Below are positions 1 through 8,563 of a stretch of 64,000 nt of DNA, one piece after another (the stretch's first letter is position 1; every line of letters begins with the position of its first letter). The stretch is from Corynebacterium lubricantis DSM 45231 (GTDB lineage: Bacteria > Actinomycetota > Actinomycetes > Mycobacteriales > Mycobacteriaceae): the NCBI RefSeq assembly GCF_000379425.1, contig NZ_KB902226.1, positions 62,001 through 126,000 on the forward strand, read 5' to 3'. The notes beneath the pieces were generated by a model. That model ran no database searches. It had not been told where the DNA came from and was given only the letters and a program-made list of their open reading frames with translations. Both the position numbers and the translations under genes were made by a program.

Positions 1-543
1 GTGAAGTTCCCAGACGCACTGACCGGTCCTTTCGACGACGTTTTGGTTCCTGAGTACGCCAACGCCGAGCTCGACTGGGAAGGCGAGCTGGCTGTTGTCA
101 TCGGCAAGCGCACCCGCCGGGTCAAGGCTGCCGATGCCAACGATCACATCGCTGGCTACGCCGTTATGAACGACTACACCATGCGCGATTACCAGTACCG
201 CACCTTGCAGTGGCACCAGGGCAAGTCCTTCGAGAAGACCGCTGGATTCGGTCCATGGATGACCACCAAGGATGACTTCACCTTCGGCGGCGAGCTGGCT
301 ACCTACCTCGAGGGCGAGAAGATGCAGTCCACCCCAACCGACGATCTGGTGTTTAACCCAGAGGCTCTGGTTGAGTACATCTCCCACATCTACCCACTGG
401 ATGCTGGCGATGTCATTGTCACCGGTACCCCAGGTGGCGTCGGCCACGCTCGCGATCCAAAGCGCTACATCGGCGACGGCGAGACCGTGAAGGTTGAAAT
501 CGACGGCCTGGGCTACGTAGCGAACAAGACGGTGTTCGAGTAA
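1..543 (+). CDS. Fumarylacetoacetate hydrolase family protein, probable fumarylpyruvate hydrolase (5' truncated by window edge)
   Basis: The C-terminal 180 residues of an FAH-fold metal-dependent C-C hydrolase. Visible family signatures are the NDYTMRDYQ segment, the [17 protein letters not shown] stretch and the TGTPGGVG glycine turn near the end. Family members of this kind usually run to about 270-290 residues, so roughly the first third lies outside the window; the GTG at base 1 is not a credible start. Its stop codon shares one base with the start of the next gene (TAATG), which encodes a mycothiol-dependent maleylpyruvate isomerase. That pairing points to the last step of the gentisate pathway, cleavage of fumarylpyruvate to fumarate and pyruvate, in the cytoplasm. 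The substrate is inferred from the neighbour. Confidence 0.85.
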   Translation: MKFPDALTGPFDDVLVPEYANAELDWEGELAVVIGKRTRRVKAADANDHIAGYAVMNDYTMRDYQYRTLQWHQGKSFEKTAGFGPWMTTKDDFTFGGELATYLEGEKMQSTPTDDLVFNPEALVEYISHIYPLDAGDVIVTGTPGGVGHARDPKRYIGDGETVKVEIDGLGYVANKTVFE

Positions 544-1256
544 TGAGCTCCTTCCACGACCTATCTATTGAGGAGCGACTCCAGCTCACCCGACGTGGCA
601 CCGCCCACTACTCGGGCCAGCTGGCGCTCATTGACAACGCCGATTTCGGCCGCGATACCCTCCTCGAAGGTTGGTCCGTCTCCCACTTGGCTGCACACGT
701 TGCGTACAACGCAGCGGCGCTGTGCAACCTGATGGAGTGGGCGGAAACCGGCGTGGAGCACCCCATGTATTCCTCTCCCGATGCCCGCGGCACGGAGATC
801 GAGTACGGCGCGACGCTGATTCCTGATGCGATCCGCAACCTGCACGACCACACGTTGGTCCGCCTCGACGTCGCCTGGCGCGACGCGTCCGAAGAGGCGT
901 GGTCACACGAGGTCAAGACGGCACAGGGCCGCACGGTTCCGGCGTCTGAAACCTTGTGGATGCGCACCCGTGAGGTCTGGATCCACGCCGTTGACCTGAA
1001 CGTCAACGCTGGTTTCGCAGACATCCCCGAGGTCATCTTGTCCACTCTCCTCCCGGAGATCGCGGGCAAGTGGCGCGGCGGCGGTCTCGGTAAGGGCCTC
1101 GTTTTGGTCAACACCGACACCGACGAGCGCATCGAGGTCTCCGGCACCCCGACCACCGAAGTGCGAGGCAACCTCCAGGGCCTCGCGCGTTGGGCAACGG
1201 GTCGCGGAGGCCGCGGCGTCAATGAGGACGCTCCGCAGCCACCTCGCTGGCTCTAA
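543..1256 (+). CDS. nagL: Mycothiol-dependent maleylpyruvate isomerase
   Basis: A 237-residue protein of the DinB-like/MDMPI fold. It starts like the Corynebacterium glutamicum enzyme, and the WSVSHLAAHVAYNA segment carries the metal-binding histidine of the DinB-type helix bundle; the later TREVWIHAVDL segment supplies another His/Glu pair. The enzyme isomerises maleylpyruvate to fumarylpyruvate with mycothiol as cofactor, the middle step of gentisate degradation. Translation is coupled to the upstream hydrolase by a one-base overlap. The ring-cleaving dioxygenase gene would lie outside the window. Length matches the family. A strong hairpin follows about 25 bases after the stop, so this is the last gene of the operon. 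Confidence 0.85.
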   Translation: MSSFHDLSIEERLQLTRRGTAHYSGQLALIDNADFGRDTLLEGWSVSHLAAHVAYNAAALCNLMEWAETGVEHPMYSSPDARGTEIEYGATLIPDAIRNLHDHTLVRLDVAWRDASEEAWSHEVKTAQGRTVPASETLWMRTREVWIHAVDLNVNAGFADIPEVILSTLLPEIAGKWRGGGLGKGLVLVNTDTDERIEVSGTPTTEVRGNLQGLARWATGRGGRGVNEDAPQPPRWL

Positions 1257-1279
1257 GAGCAGTTCGCTTGACGACGATT

Positions 1280-1325
1280 AAACCCACCTGGAACCTTCCT
1301 ACTGCGGAAGGTTCCAGGTGGGTTT
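1280..1325. terminator. Bidirectional rho-independent terminator
   Basis: A perfect 20-bp inverted repeat (1280-1299 and 1306-1325) with a 6-base loop; the arms begin with AAA and end with TTT, so it can terminate in both directions. It lies between the convergent maleylpyruvate isomerase gene and the minus-strand DUF5129 gene. Confidence 0.85.
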
Positions 1326-1342
1326 TGGTGTTTGGATCAGAG

Positions 1343-2755
1343 CTAGAACCTACCCGAACCGCCACCACCGGAGAAGCCCGAGCTAAAGCTCGTATTGGTT
1401 GAGGAACTCGATTGCGCAGCTTCGTGTGTTTCCACATCGCGCTGGTGCCAGGAGTACACCATCCCAAATGGAACGTAGTTGTACACGCCTGTGCCCACTC
1501 GGTAGTTGGAGTCGTAGAGGCGCGGCTCCTCGCGCTCGGTCGTGCGCTTCACGTCGCTGAACTCCTGTTCGTCGATGAGCCCGACGACTGTAGAGCAGTC
1601 GCTAAGTAACTGGACATACTGATCGAGGAAGTCATCGGCGTCGGCATCGTCGCGCAGTGCAAACGCACGATCACCGAGTTCGCGTGCCTGTTTTTGTAAG
1701 ACATCGCTTTTCGCCACGGTTTGGGCTTTGAGCATGTCGCGGTAAAGATCATCCGCCGCTTGCATGCGGGCGGGCCGGTCGCCATGTTCCACCGCGTAAA
1801 TCATGTTGATGTTTTCTTCTGCCGTGGCAACCTGCCTGGTCGTCTGCGCGGCCTGCTTCAGTGCGTCGTATTTGCTGCGATAGGCTTTGTCGTCCGAGTC
1901 TGTTGTAATCGAGTCGAAGTCCTGGACCTCGTCGTGAAGCGAGAGGAACTTATCGCGCACCTCCTCCCATTCCTTGCGCAACTTTGCGTTCGCAAGGGGC
2001 GAGGTCAGCGAGTGCGCGCGGACATCAATCGCATCGAGTCGGCCGGCCACGCTGCCGTAGTGGGCCATCACAAAAGCGTAGTTATCGCGGGCTTCGTTTG
2101 CCCGTCTCTTATTCCGATTGCGCACGGCGTAGGTGCCTCCCGCGGCGGCGGCCACCACTCCAACTCCCCCGAGAATCCCGCCAACTATCGCCCCGGAACC
2201 GTCTCCGGAACCACCCGAACCCGCCGTAGGATCAAGCGCAACTTCGGTCGTGGCGAGCAATCCGGAAACTATATTGTCATTGCGCAGATCATCGCGCGCG
2301 GCTTCCAGCGACCGATCGAGGTGCTGCCCCTCCCACAAATCAAGCTCGTCACAGACGTCGTTTCCGCAGTACACGCCATTGAAATTTGGATTGTAGCCCA
2401 CACCGACGATCAAATTTCCGTCGGCGAAGAATTCACCATCGATCAGGTCGGGACGCTGGGCGCGAGCGTACTGCTCCACCGCATCATTGAACACGGAGTC
2501 ATAGTCTTGACCACCCGAGTAATCATCGAAGACCAGGTAGGTCACCCCATCGACGACCTCGGGATACTCCAGGGCCCCGGCGCGCTCGACGAGGCGACCC
2601 GCATCAGAATCGCTGAGTCGCCCATCGGGATTTTCCACGGACACGGTAACAGCAGGATCCTGCGCGTCTTGCGCAAACACGAGGGTTGGCGCGGTGCCGA
2701 TTCCGACAAAGACGGTAGCCGCAACCAACCCGATAACCCGAGAGCGAAGTGTCAT
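1343..2755 (-). CDS. Secreted/membrane-anchored DUF5129-like protein
   Basis: Function unknown. From the chosen ATG at 2755 the protein has 470 residues: an N-terminal signal sequence (MTLRSRVIG followed by a hydrophobic run, cleavage near TLVFAQ), an extracellular domain of about 160 residues, a glycine/alanine-rich transmembrane segment near residues 190-212 followed by a basic stop (RNRNKRR), a long alpha-helical cytoplasmic region, and a Ser/Gly-rich tail ending GGGGSGRF. This layout fits the corynebacterial DUF5129 group. The start is chosen because it gives a clean signal peptide and overlaps the stop of the upstream nitronate monooxygenase gene (ATGA), indicating translational coupling. 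An upstream in-frame extension of 28 residues is inside that gene and is unlikely. Confidence 0.7.
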   Translation of the reverse strand: MTLRSRVIGLVAATVFVGIGTAPTLVFAQDAQDPAVTVSVENPDGRLSDSDAGRLVERAGALEYPEVVDGVTYLVFDDYSGGQDYDSVFNDAVEQYARAQRPDLIDGEFFADGNLIVGVGYNPNFNGVYCGNDVCDELDLWEGQHLDRSLEAARDDLRNDNIVSGLLATTEVALDPTAGSGGSGDGSGAIVGGILGGVGVVAAAAGGTYAVRNRNKRRANEARDNYAFVMAHYGSVAGRLDAIDVRAHSLTSPLANAKLRKEWEEVRDKFLSLHDEVQDFDSITTDSDDKAYRSKYDALKQAAQTTRQVATAEENINMIYAVEHGDRPARMQAADDLYRDMLKAQTVAKSDVLQKQARELGDRAFALRDDADADDFLDQYVQLLSDCSTVVGLIDEQEFSDVKRTTEREEPRLYDSNYRVGTGVYNYVPFGMVYSWHQRDVETHEAAQSSSSTNTSFSSGFSGGGGSGRF

Positions 2756-3708
2756 ACCTCCAGGGTACCTAGTAAGCGCTGCTCGATCCCCTTCGCAGAC
2801 CCAGCATGCAGCTGCGCCGCCGGCTCCCCGACCAGACAATAAGCAAAGTCTAGGTCGCTGCGCCGCGGTTTCAACATCGCGTTGAGATACGGATAAATAG
2901 CGGGCATGTCAGGGTGCTCGCGGGTAAAGGTCGTCTCTAGGCCACGCGCGTAGCGTCCCGAGAACGCACGAGTGCTTGTCGACGACCCACCCGCCGCCAA
3001 CAATTCACGGTTGAATTCCGAGGTGCCGGCCTCGTCGGCAAGCAAAAATGCCGAACCACACATCACCGCGACCGCACCAAACTCGATAAGCTGTGCGATG
3101 TCGCTCGAGGTGCGCACACCTCCGGCGGCGATGAGCGGAAGATCGGTGACCTCTCGCACCGCCGCGAAAAGTTCGGGCAGGCTGCGCCAATCGGGTTCGG
3201 CGGTGATACTCCACGTGCCGCGGTGCCCGCCTGCGTTTGGGCCTTGCACGACCAGTTTGTCGGCGCCGCGCTGCGTGGCTGTGAGCGCGTCCTCCGGATT
3301 GGTCACGTTGACCCAGGCCTCGACCCCACGCTCGTGGAGGGCCTGGATGTCTGTTTCAGGGAAGCAGCCAAACATCGTGGACACCACCCGTGGGCCGCGA
3401 CCAGCATCGATTGCATCGAGGACTGCGGCGAACTTGGCCGGATATCCGCAAGTGAGATCAGCCGTGGGAACTTCGACGCCGAGCTCTGCGGCGATCGACT
3501 CTACGTCGGTGTCCTCGGGCTTTTCGGTTTGTTCGCTAAAGAGGTTGACTCCATAATCGCCGGTTGTGCGTGCAAGCTGCGCGCGTGCGTCGTCGACGCT
3601 GCAGGTGCCAAAGGCTAAGAATCCAAAGGAGACTGCGTCTACCAGCTCAGGGGTCGAGGGACCGCCGGCCATCGGAGCAGCAAGAACATGTGGGAGTACG
3701 AAATCCAT
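2752..3708 (-). CDS. Nitronate monooxygenase (2-nitropropane dioxygenase family)
   Basis: A 318-residue TIM-barrel flavoprotein. It opens with the family motif MDFVLPHVLAAPMAGG, and carries the FMN-phosphate and active-site segment VVQGPNAGGHRGTW with the candidate catalytic His, plus LIAAGGVRTSSDI and GAVAVMCGSAFLL near the C-terminus. The family oxidises alkyl nitronates (such as propionate 3-nitronate) with FMN and oxygen. The ATG at 3708 is preceded at six bases by TATGAT, a good -10 box, so the transcript is probably leaderless; a longer frame upstream has no support. It is divergent from pth and overlaps the downstream DUF5129 gene by four bases. Confidence 0.8.
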   Translation of the reverse strand: MDFVLPHVLAAPMAGGPSTPELVDAVSFGFLAFGTCSVDDARAQLARTTGDYGVNLFSEQTEKPEDTDVESIAAELGVEVPTADLTCGYPAKFAAVLDAIDAGRGPRVVSTMFGCFPETDIQALHERGVEAWVNVTNPEDALTATQRGADKLVVQGPNAGGHRGTWSITAEPDWRSLPELFAAVREVTDLPLIAAGGVRTSSDIAQLIEFGAVAVMCGSAFLLADEAGTSEFNRELLAAGGSSTSTRAFSGRYARGLETTFTREHPDMPAIYPYLNAMLKPRRSDLDFAYCLVGEPAAQLHAGSAKGIEQRLLGTLEV

Positions 3709-3714
3709 GGGGCC

Positions 3715-3720
3715 ATCATA
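3715..3720 (-). promoter_or_regulatory. -10 box of leaderless nitronate monooxygenase promoter
   Basis: TATGAT on the minus strand, ending six bases before the ATG at 3708; no Shine-Dalgarno sequence lies between. Predicted transcription start at or beside the start codon. Confidence 0.55.
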
Positions 3721-3721
3721 G

Positions 3722-4375
3722 ATGTGGAACAATTGCAGCGTGTTTAATTTTCTTCGTCGCATATTTGGCTCATCTCCAACTACCCTTCCCGGCTCCCCAC
3801 TCGAAGGTGTGGCGGCCGAGTGGCTGATTGTGGGTTTGGGAAATCCCGGGGCGAAATATGAAACAACTCGGCACAACGTGGGTTACATGGCCACTGACCT
3901 CCTATTGAGCAAGCGGGGCCTGCGTTTGGAGCCTGTGCCGGGCCGCAAGGCTTTGGCAGCAGTGGGAGACGGACTCGCTTTCGCTCGCTCGACCACATAT
4001 ATGAATGTCTCTGGTGAAGGGATCGCTCCCATCGCGGCACAGCTCGGCATTTCCCCCGATCACATCATCGTGCTTCACGACGAGTTGGATCTGCCTCCGG
4101 GCGAGGTGCGCGTCAAGCTCGGTGGCAACGAAAACGGCCACAATGGGTTGAAATCTCTGACCGAGCATCTGGGCACTCGCGACTATAACCGCGTGCGGAT
4201 TGGCATCGGCCGTCCGAATGCGAACCAGTCGATCCCCGAGTGGGTCCTGGGTCAGGCCGATAGTGGCCCCGAATTCGAGGACCAGATCACTCGCGCTGGC
4301 GAAGCTGCGGCTCTCATTGCGGCCGAAGGCTTGGCGAAGGCGCAGAATCAAGTGAATTCTCGCCGCCGGAAATAG
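3722..4375 (+). CDS. pth: Peptidyl-tRNA hydrolase
   Basis: Releases peptides from peptidyl-tRNA dropped by ribosomes. The core is textbook Pth: WLIVGLGNPGAKYETTRHNVGYM (residues about 34-56, with the catalytic His in RHNVGY), STTYMNVSGEG, VLHDELDLPPGEVRVKLGG and NGHNGLKSLTEHLG. The ORF from ATG 3722 gives 217 residues, about 20-30 more than usual, with an N-terminal extension rich in basic and aromatic residues; a GTG at 3740 is an alternative start and no clear ribosome binding site decides. Divergent from the nitronate monooxygenase with only 13 bases between starts. A hairpin follows the stop directly. Confidence 0.9.
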   Translation: MWNNCSVFNFLRRIFGSSPTTLPGSPLEGVAAEWLIVGLGNPGAKYETTRHNVGYMATDLLLSKRGLRLEPVPGRKALAAVGDGLAFARSTTYMNVSGEGIAPIAAQLGISPDHIIVLHDELDLPPGEVRVKLGGNENGHNGLKSLTEHLGTRDYNRVRIGIGRPNANQSIPEWVLGQADSGPEFEDQITRAGEAAALIAAEGLAKAQNQVNSRRRK

Positions 4376-4378
4376 AAA

Positions 4379-4411
4379 AATCCGTACCACCCTTGCGGGA
4401 AGGTACGGATT
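4379..4411. terminator. Terminator after pth
   Basis: Ten-base arms AATCCGTACC / GGTACGGATT (4379-4388 and 4402-4411) with a further inner CCC/GGG pairing. It separates the convergent pth and FMN reductase genes and can act in both directions. Confidence 0.75.
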
Positions 4412-4432
4412 AAACGTTGCTGCTGCTAGAGA

Positions 4433-4993
4433 CTACTGGTTGACCTTAGCAATTGCCTCGGTGGTCTGCTCGAGCTCGTTGAGGATGTTCTCCAGCTCGC
4501 CGCCCTTGCGATCTGCTGGCTGCAGGCCTTCTGGGCCGAACTCGGTGAACAGGGAAAGCTCGATCTGGTTGCGAATAGCGATCATGGCGAAGTTAGCCAC
4601 GATTGTGCGCCAGTGCTCAACCGCACGAACGCCGCCCGAAGCGCCGTAGCCGACGAATGCGACTGGCTTGCCGGCCCACTCGGAACCGAGGGAGTCGAAA
4701 GCGTTCTTCATAGGTCCTGGTACGGAGTGGTTGGACTCAGGGGTGATGAAAACGTATGCGTCACAAGCATCAACTGCCTGGGACCAAGCGTTGACGTTCT
4801 CATCGTCGTACTGCTTGTTAGCTGCACCTGGAACGGTTGCGGACTCGAGCAGTGGAACGTTGAATTCCTTCAGGTCGAGCATGACGTACTCTGCGCCTTC
4901 GCGCTTCGCAGCTGCGTCTGCAACCCACTGCTTGACGGCCTCTGCGGAGCGGCCTTCGCGGATGGATCCGACAAAAATACCAATCTTGGTCAT
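4433..4993 (-). CDS. NADPH-dependent FMN reductase family protein
   Basis: A 186-residue flavodoxin-like reductase. The N-terminal KIGIFVGSIREGRSAEAV is the FMN-phosphate loop (GSxRxxR type), YVFITPESNHSVPGPMKNAFD is the conserved Y-N-x-S/G-hydrophobic loop of the family, and AFVGYGASGGVRAVEHWR follows. Such enzymes reduce FMN, quinones or azo dyes with NADPH; the substrate cannot be told. ATG 4993 is preferred because the glycine-rich loop sits right after it and an AAGAAAGA purine stretch lies upstream; a 27-residue longer frame exists. A good TTGCAC-TACAAT promoter is found at 5035-5062. Confidence 0.8.
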   Translation of the reverse strand: MTKIGIFVGSIREGRSAEAVKQWVADAAAKREGAEYVMLDLKEFNVPLLESATVPGAANKQYDDENVNAWSQAVDACDAYVFITPESNHSVPGPMKNAFDSLGSEWAGKPVAFVGYGASGGVRAVEHWRTIVANFAMIAIRNQIELSLFTEFGPEGLQPADRKGGELENILNELEQTTEAIAKVNQ

Positions 4994-5034
4994 TCTAAAA
5001 TCTTTCTTTGTTGACAAGTCATCTTTCCTTGAAC

Positions 5035-5062
5035 ATTGTAGTAAAGTTTCGCGGATGTGCAA
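5035..5062 (-). promoter_or_regulatory. Sigma-A type promoter of the FMN reductase gene
   Basis: On the minus strand TTGCAC (5057-5062) and TACAAT (5035-5040) are separated by 16 bases. The predicted start gives a leader of about 35-40 bases before the ATG at 4993. Confidence 0.6.
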
Positions 5063-5157
5063 TTCAAGATTCACTCTTTAAGAAAACTTCTACAGAACTC
5101 GCAGACATACAGCCTCCACTCAGCTGGCCCGTCTCGGTGTTTTATAGGCCTACCGAC

Positions 5158-5163
5158 TACTCT
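5158..5163 (+). promoter_or_regulatory. -10 box of leaderless prfC promoter
   Basis: TACTCT lies eight bases before the prfC ATG at 5172 and there is no Shine-Dalgarno motif between them; a leaderless transcript is predicted. Confidence 0.45.
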
Positions 5164-5171
5164 TAATCCCC

Positions 5172-6803
5172 ATGAGTACGCTTACGGAAGCAGCACGTCG
5201 CCGCACATTCGCAGTTATTGCACACCCCGATGCAGGTAAGTCCACCCTGACCGAGGCCTTGGCGCTGCATGCACACGTAATTTCCGAGGCGGGCGCAGTT
5301 CACGGCAAGGGCAATCGTAAGTCCACTGTCTCCGACTGGATGGACATGGAAAAAGACCGTGGCATTTCCATCGCGTCGTCTGCGCTGCAGTTCGAATACA
5401 AGCCGGAAGACTACGAAGGCGAGCCCTTTGTTATCAACCTCGTGGACACGCCGGGTCACTCCGACTTCTCGGAGGATACCTACCGTGTGCTTTCTGCCGT
5501 GGACGCCGCGGTCATGCTCATCGATGCGTCCAAGGGTCTCGAGCCGCAGACGCTCAAGCTCTTCCGCGTGTGTAAGGCCCGCGGACTGCCCATCGTTACT
5601 GTGATTAACAAGTGGGACCGCATCGGCCGCGAGCCACTTGAGCTCGTCGACGAGATCGTCACCGAAATCGACCTGCAGCCGACCCCGCTGTACTGGCCTG
5701 TCGGCGAGGCCGGCGACTTCCGCGGTCTCGCCCACGTCAACGATGATGGCGAAGTAGACAACTACACCCACTTCACTCGCACCGCGGGTGGCTCCACCAT
5801 CGCGCCAGAGGAGGACTACACCCCGGCGGAGGCCGACGAAAAAGAGGGCGACGCCTGGGAAACCGCCGTCATGGAGGCCGAGCTTCTCGCCGCCGACGGA
5901 GCCACCCACAACCAGGAGCTCTTCGAGCAGTGCGTGACCTCTCCCCTGATCTTCGCCTCCGCGATGCTCAACTTTGGTGTGCACCAGATCCTCGACACCC
6001 TGTGCGCCATCGCACCCGCACCTGCCGGTCGCGCCTCCGATCCGAAGGCAGTGGCATCGTCGACAAGCGCGATGGATGAGTACCGCGACCTCGACAATGC
6101 CTTCTCCGGCATTGTCTTTAAGGTCCAGGCCGGCATGGACAAAAATCACCGCGATACGCTCGCGTTTATGCGCGTCGTTTCGGGCGAGTTCGATCGTGGC
6201 ATGCAGGTCACGCACGCACAATCGGAACGCAGCTTTTCGACGAAGTACGCGCTGACCGTGTTCGGTCGCAGCCGTGACACCGTGGAAACTGCCTTCCCTG
6301 GCGACATTATCGGCCTAGTTAACGCCGGTTCGCTCGCGCCTGGTGACACGATTTTTGAGGGTCGCAAGGTGCAATACCCTCCGATGCCGCAGTTCGCTCC
6401 GGAGCATTTCCGCACGCTGCGCGCGAAGTCGCTGGGCAAGTACAAGCAGTTCCGCAAGGCACTCGAGCAGCTCGATGCCGAGGGTGTTGTGCAAATCCTG
6501 CGCAACGATCTGCGTGGCGACGCGGCTCCCGTCATGGCTGCCGTGGGTCCGATGCAGTTCGAGGTCATGCAAGCGCGCATGGAAAACGAGTACAACGTCG
6601 AAACCGTCACGGAGCCGATTCCATACTCGGTGGCGCGACGTACCGACGAAGCCTCCGCTGCGGAACTGGGACGCCAGCGCGGGGTGGAGATCTTCACGCG
6701 CACCGATGGCGAACTCATCGCGCTATTTGGCGACAAGTGGAAGCTCGCCTTCGTGGAGAAGGAGAATCCACACCTGACCATCGAACCGCTGGTGGCCGAC
6801 TAG
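5172..6803 (+). CDS. prfC: Peptide chain release factor 3
   Basis: A 543-residue translational GTPase that recycles RF1/RF2 after termination. GTPase motifs are complete: G1 AHPDAGKSTLTEAL (about residues 17-30), G2 region GNRKSTVSDWMDMEKDRGISI, G3 DTPGHSDFSEDTYR, G4 NKWDR. The middle beta-barrel domain (FSGIVFKVQAGMDKNHRD) and the C-terminal RF3 domain (VGPMQFEVMQARMENEYNVE) follow in normal order, and the length matches the family. The start shows no ribosome binding site but a -10-like box eight bases upstream. Its stop codon overlaps the stop of the convergent patatin-like gene within one CTAG, leaving no room for a terminator. Confidence 0.95.
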   Translation: MSTLTEAARRRTFAVIAHPDAGKSTLTEALALHAHVISEAGAVHGKGNRKSTVSDWMDMEKDRGISIASSALQFEYKPEDYEGEPFVINLVDTPGHSDFSEDTYRVLSAVDAAVMLIDASKGLEPQTLKLFRVCKARGLPIVTVINKWDRIGREPLELVDEIVTEIDLQPTPLYWPVGEAGDFRGLAHVNDDGEVDNYTHFTRTAGGSTIAPEEDYTPAEADEKEGDAWETAVMEAELLAADGATHNQELFEQCVTSPLIFASAMLNFGVHQILDTLCAIAPAPAGRASDPKAVASSTSAMDEYRDLDNAFSGIVFKVQAGMDKNHRDTLAFMRVVSGEFDRGMQVTHAQSERSFSTKYALTVFGRSRDTVETAFPGDIIGLVNAGSLAPGDTIFEGRKVQYPPMPQFAPEHFRTLRAKSLGKYKQFRKALEQLDAEGVVQILRNDLRGDAAPVMAAVGPMQFEVMQARMENEYNVETVTEPIPYSVARRTDEASAAELGRQRGVEIFTRTDGELIALFGDKWKLAFVEKENPHLTIEPLVAD

Positions 6804-7672
6804 CTCCCGAGCTGAAGGAACTGCATCCAGGACTCCCACTCGCGGTCGACCTGGGAGAGACCGAGCGCATAGGAGGCCTCCAGCTTGGGTACGCGTCGTT
6901 CGCTGACGTCAACGGGCATGGTCTCCGGGAAGAACACCTGGGCCCGGCCTTCTTTCTCCAGATCGAGGATGCGTTCTTTCGACGCGTTATAGCGAGCTGG
7001 GCGCGTGATCTGAGCTTCTGCCACGGCCGGGTACTTACGGAAGAGTCGCTTCAACGCCTCGGGGCGTGAGACTTCGGGCTTCCAATAATCCCGCGTCCTT
7101 GATGCGATGACCAGGAATTTGGAGTACCCGGCGCGCTCCGCGGCGTCGATGAGTAGGCCACCTGATTCGCCGAGGGCTCCATCGACGTAGGGTGCGTCGT
7201 CGATAATGCGCATGGGCATCACCAGCGGAAGCGTCGACGAGGCGCGCACCGCTGCCAGCACCGTTTCGCGCTCGCGGAGATCCTCACGATTCCACGTCTT
7301 GGTTTCGCCGTTATCGGCGCGGGTGGCATCGATGTGGACGTCGATCGGGTTGTCGCGGAAAGTCTCCCAATCGAATGGGAGCGCCTCCTGGGAGTTCTCA
7401 TAGATGAACTCGGCGTTGAAGTAGCCGGTGCCCCGGATCATGGACTGCCAGCCGCCGAACTGCGGGTGAGACGCAAAGGTAGTAAACGCGGCTTTTGCCC
7501 GAGGTGCGTCGCGGGAGACATAGCTAGACAGGTGCGAAGAACCAGCCGAGACACCTCCGACCCACCCAAACTGCACGTCGTGTTCGATGAGTCTGACAAT
7601 GGCACCGGCGGTATAGGAATTGCGCATGCCACCGCCTTCAATGACAAGGGCTGTGTCTGTTGCATCGATCAT
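6800..7672 (-). CDS. Patatin-like phospholipase family protein
   Basis: A 290-residue protein of the bacterial patatin group. It has the oxyanion loop ALVIEGGGMRNSYTAG (G-G-G-x-R/K), the nucleophile elbow VGGVSAGSSH (GxSxG, Ser in GVSAGS) and the catalytic Asp in YVDGALGESGG (DGx). Such proteins are serine acyl hydrolases of lipids; the true substrate is unknown. ATG 7672 is chosen because the oxyanion motif begins 8 residues later and a TAGAAT box lies eight bases upstream; a GTG at 7696 is possible, and a far longer frame upstream only mirrors the neighbouring nuclease gene. Ends inside the prfC stop codon. Confidence 0.8.
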   Translation of the reverse strand: MIDATDTALVIEGGGMRNSYTAGAIVRLIEHDVQFGWVGGVSAGSSHLSSYVSRDAPRAKAAFTTFASHPQFGGWQSMIRGTGYFNAEFIYENSQEALPFDWETFRDNPIDVHIDATRADNGETKTWNREDLRERETVLAAVRASSTLPLVMPMRIIDDAPYVDGALGESGGLLIDAAERAGYSKFLVIASRTRDYWKPEVSRPEALKRLFRKYPAVAEAQITRPARYNASKERILDLEKEGRAQVFFPETMPVDVSERRVPKLEASYALGLSQVDREWESWMQFLQLGS

Positions 7673-7680
7673 GCCACCAA

Positions 7681-7686
7681 ATTCTA
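7681..7686 (-). promoter_or_regulatory. -10 box of leaderless patatin-gene promoter
   Basis: TAGAAT on the minus strand, eight bases before ATG 7672. Supports the shorter start of the patatin-like gene. Confidence 0.5.
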
Positions 7687-7798
7687 GTCCTTTCACTACA
7701 AATTTGTAGCCCGCACCAGCAGCAATAACCTTTGGTCTCCGAACATAGTTGTGAAGGAATTCTGTCGTGTCGATGGTGCCCGATAGGCTGGAACTACT

Positions 7799-8563
7799 GT
7801 GAAAAAATTCCGTTCTTCGCTTCTTATCGGCCTTGTTGTTGCCGCGTGCTGTGGGGTCTACTTTTACTCCGCTGAAACTCCCGAAGGCTCTCCCCTTCCA
7901 CCGGGTAGCGTGCTCGAAGTGCAACCGGAACCGGAGCCGGTGCCTGAACCAGCTCCGGAACCGGAACCCGCGCAGCCTGAGGCCGGTGATCTCGAATCCA
8001 CTGCCCGCGAGCAGCTGGCAGAACTCGAGGTCAAAGGTAAGGCCGGGCGGGGCGGATATGAACGCGAACTGTTCGGCGACGAATGGTCGAATAACAAGGG
8101 GCTCGATGTCATCGATGGCAGCTGCGATACCCGCAATCTCATCCTGGCCTGGCAGTCCGATTACGTGGCCTACGACGCAGACGGGTGCACCGTCACGTGG
8201 GGCGTGATTCGAGACCCCTATTCCAATGAGTACATCGATTTCAACCGCGGCGACGGGCAGATCGAGATCGACCACCGCGTCAGCCTGGCCAACGCCTGGG
8301 AAACCGGCGCCTTCCAGTGGGACGATCACACCAGGCGCACATTTGCGCACGATCCGCGCAATCTCGTTGCCGTGGAGATGAGCCTCAACCGGCAAAAGGG
8401 CGCAGGAGATGCCGCCACGTGGCTGCCACCGTATAAGCCGTACCGGTGCGAATTCGCAGCGAAACAGATCGAGGTCAAGCACGCTTACGGCCTGTGGGTC
8501 GCTCCCGCCGAGCACGAAGCCTTAACCAGGCAACTTGATTCCTGTGCGCCGGCGGCGGGCTAG
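7799..8563 (+). CDS. Exported HNH nuclease (DUF1524 type)
   Basis: A 254-residue protein with an N-terminal membrane anchor or signal (MKKFRSSLLIGLVVAACCGVY), a Pro/Glu-rich linker of PEPEP type at about residues 42-62, and a C-terminal DUF1524/HNH nuclease domain. The active-site motif is IEIDHRVSLANAW (about residues 159-171) with the metal-binding NLVAVEMSLNRQKGAGDAATW downstream. Two cysteine pairs fit an oxidising, extracellular location. Likely a secreted or surface DNase for nutrient use or competition; the role is inferred. The start is GTG at 7799, with a TAGGCT box nine bases upstream. The stop directly abuts that of the convergent DUF2200 gene. Confidence 0.8.
   Translation: MKKFRSSLLIGLVVAACCGVYFYSAETPEGSPLPPGSVLEVQPEPEPVPEPAPEPEPAQPEAGDLESTAREQLAELEVKGKAGRGGYERELFGDEWSNNKGLDVIDGSCDTRNLILAWQSDYVAYDADGCTVTWGVIRDPYSNEYIDFNRGDGQIEIDHRVSLANAWETGAFQWDDHTRRTFAHDPRNLVAVEMSLNRQKGAGDAATWLPPYKPYRCEFAAKQIEVKHAYGLWVAPAEHEALTRQLDSCAPAAG

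Noticed and set aside
1721..2842. A 373-codon plus-strand frame opposite the DUF5129 gene
   Set aside because: Antisense of a gene with a clear signal peptide and transmembrane helix; no promoter or ribosome binding site.
5163..6221. A 352-codon minus-strand frame opposite prfC
   Set aside because: Shadow of a highly conserved GTPase gene.
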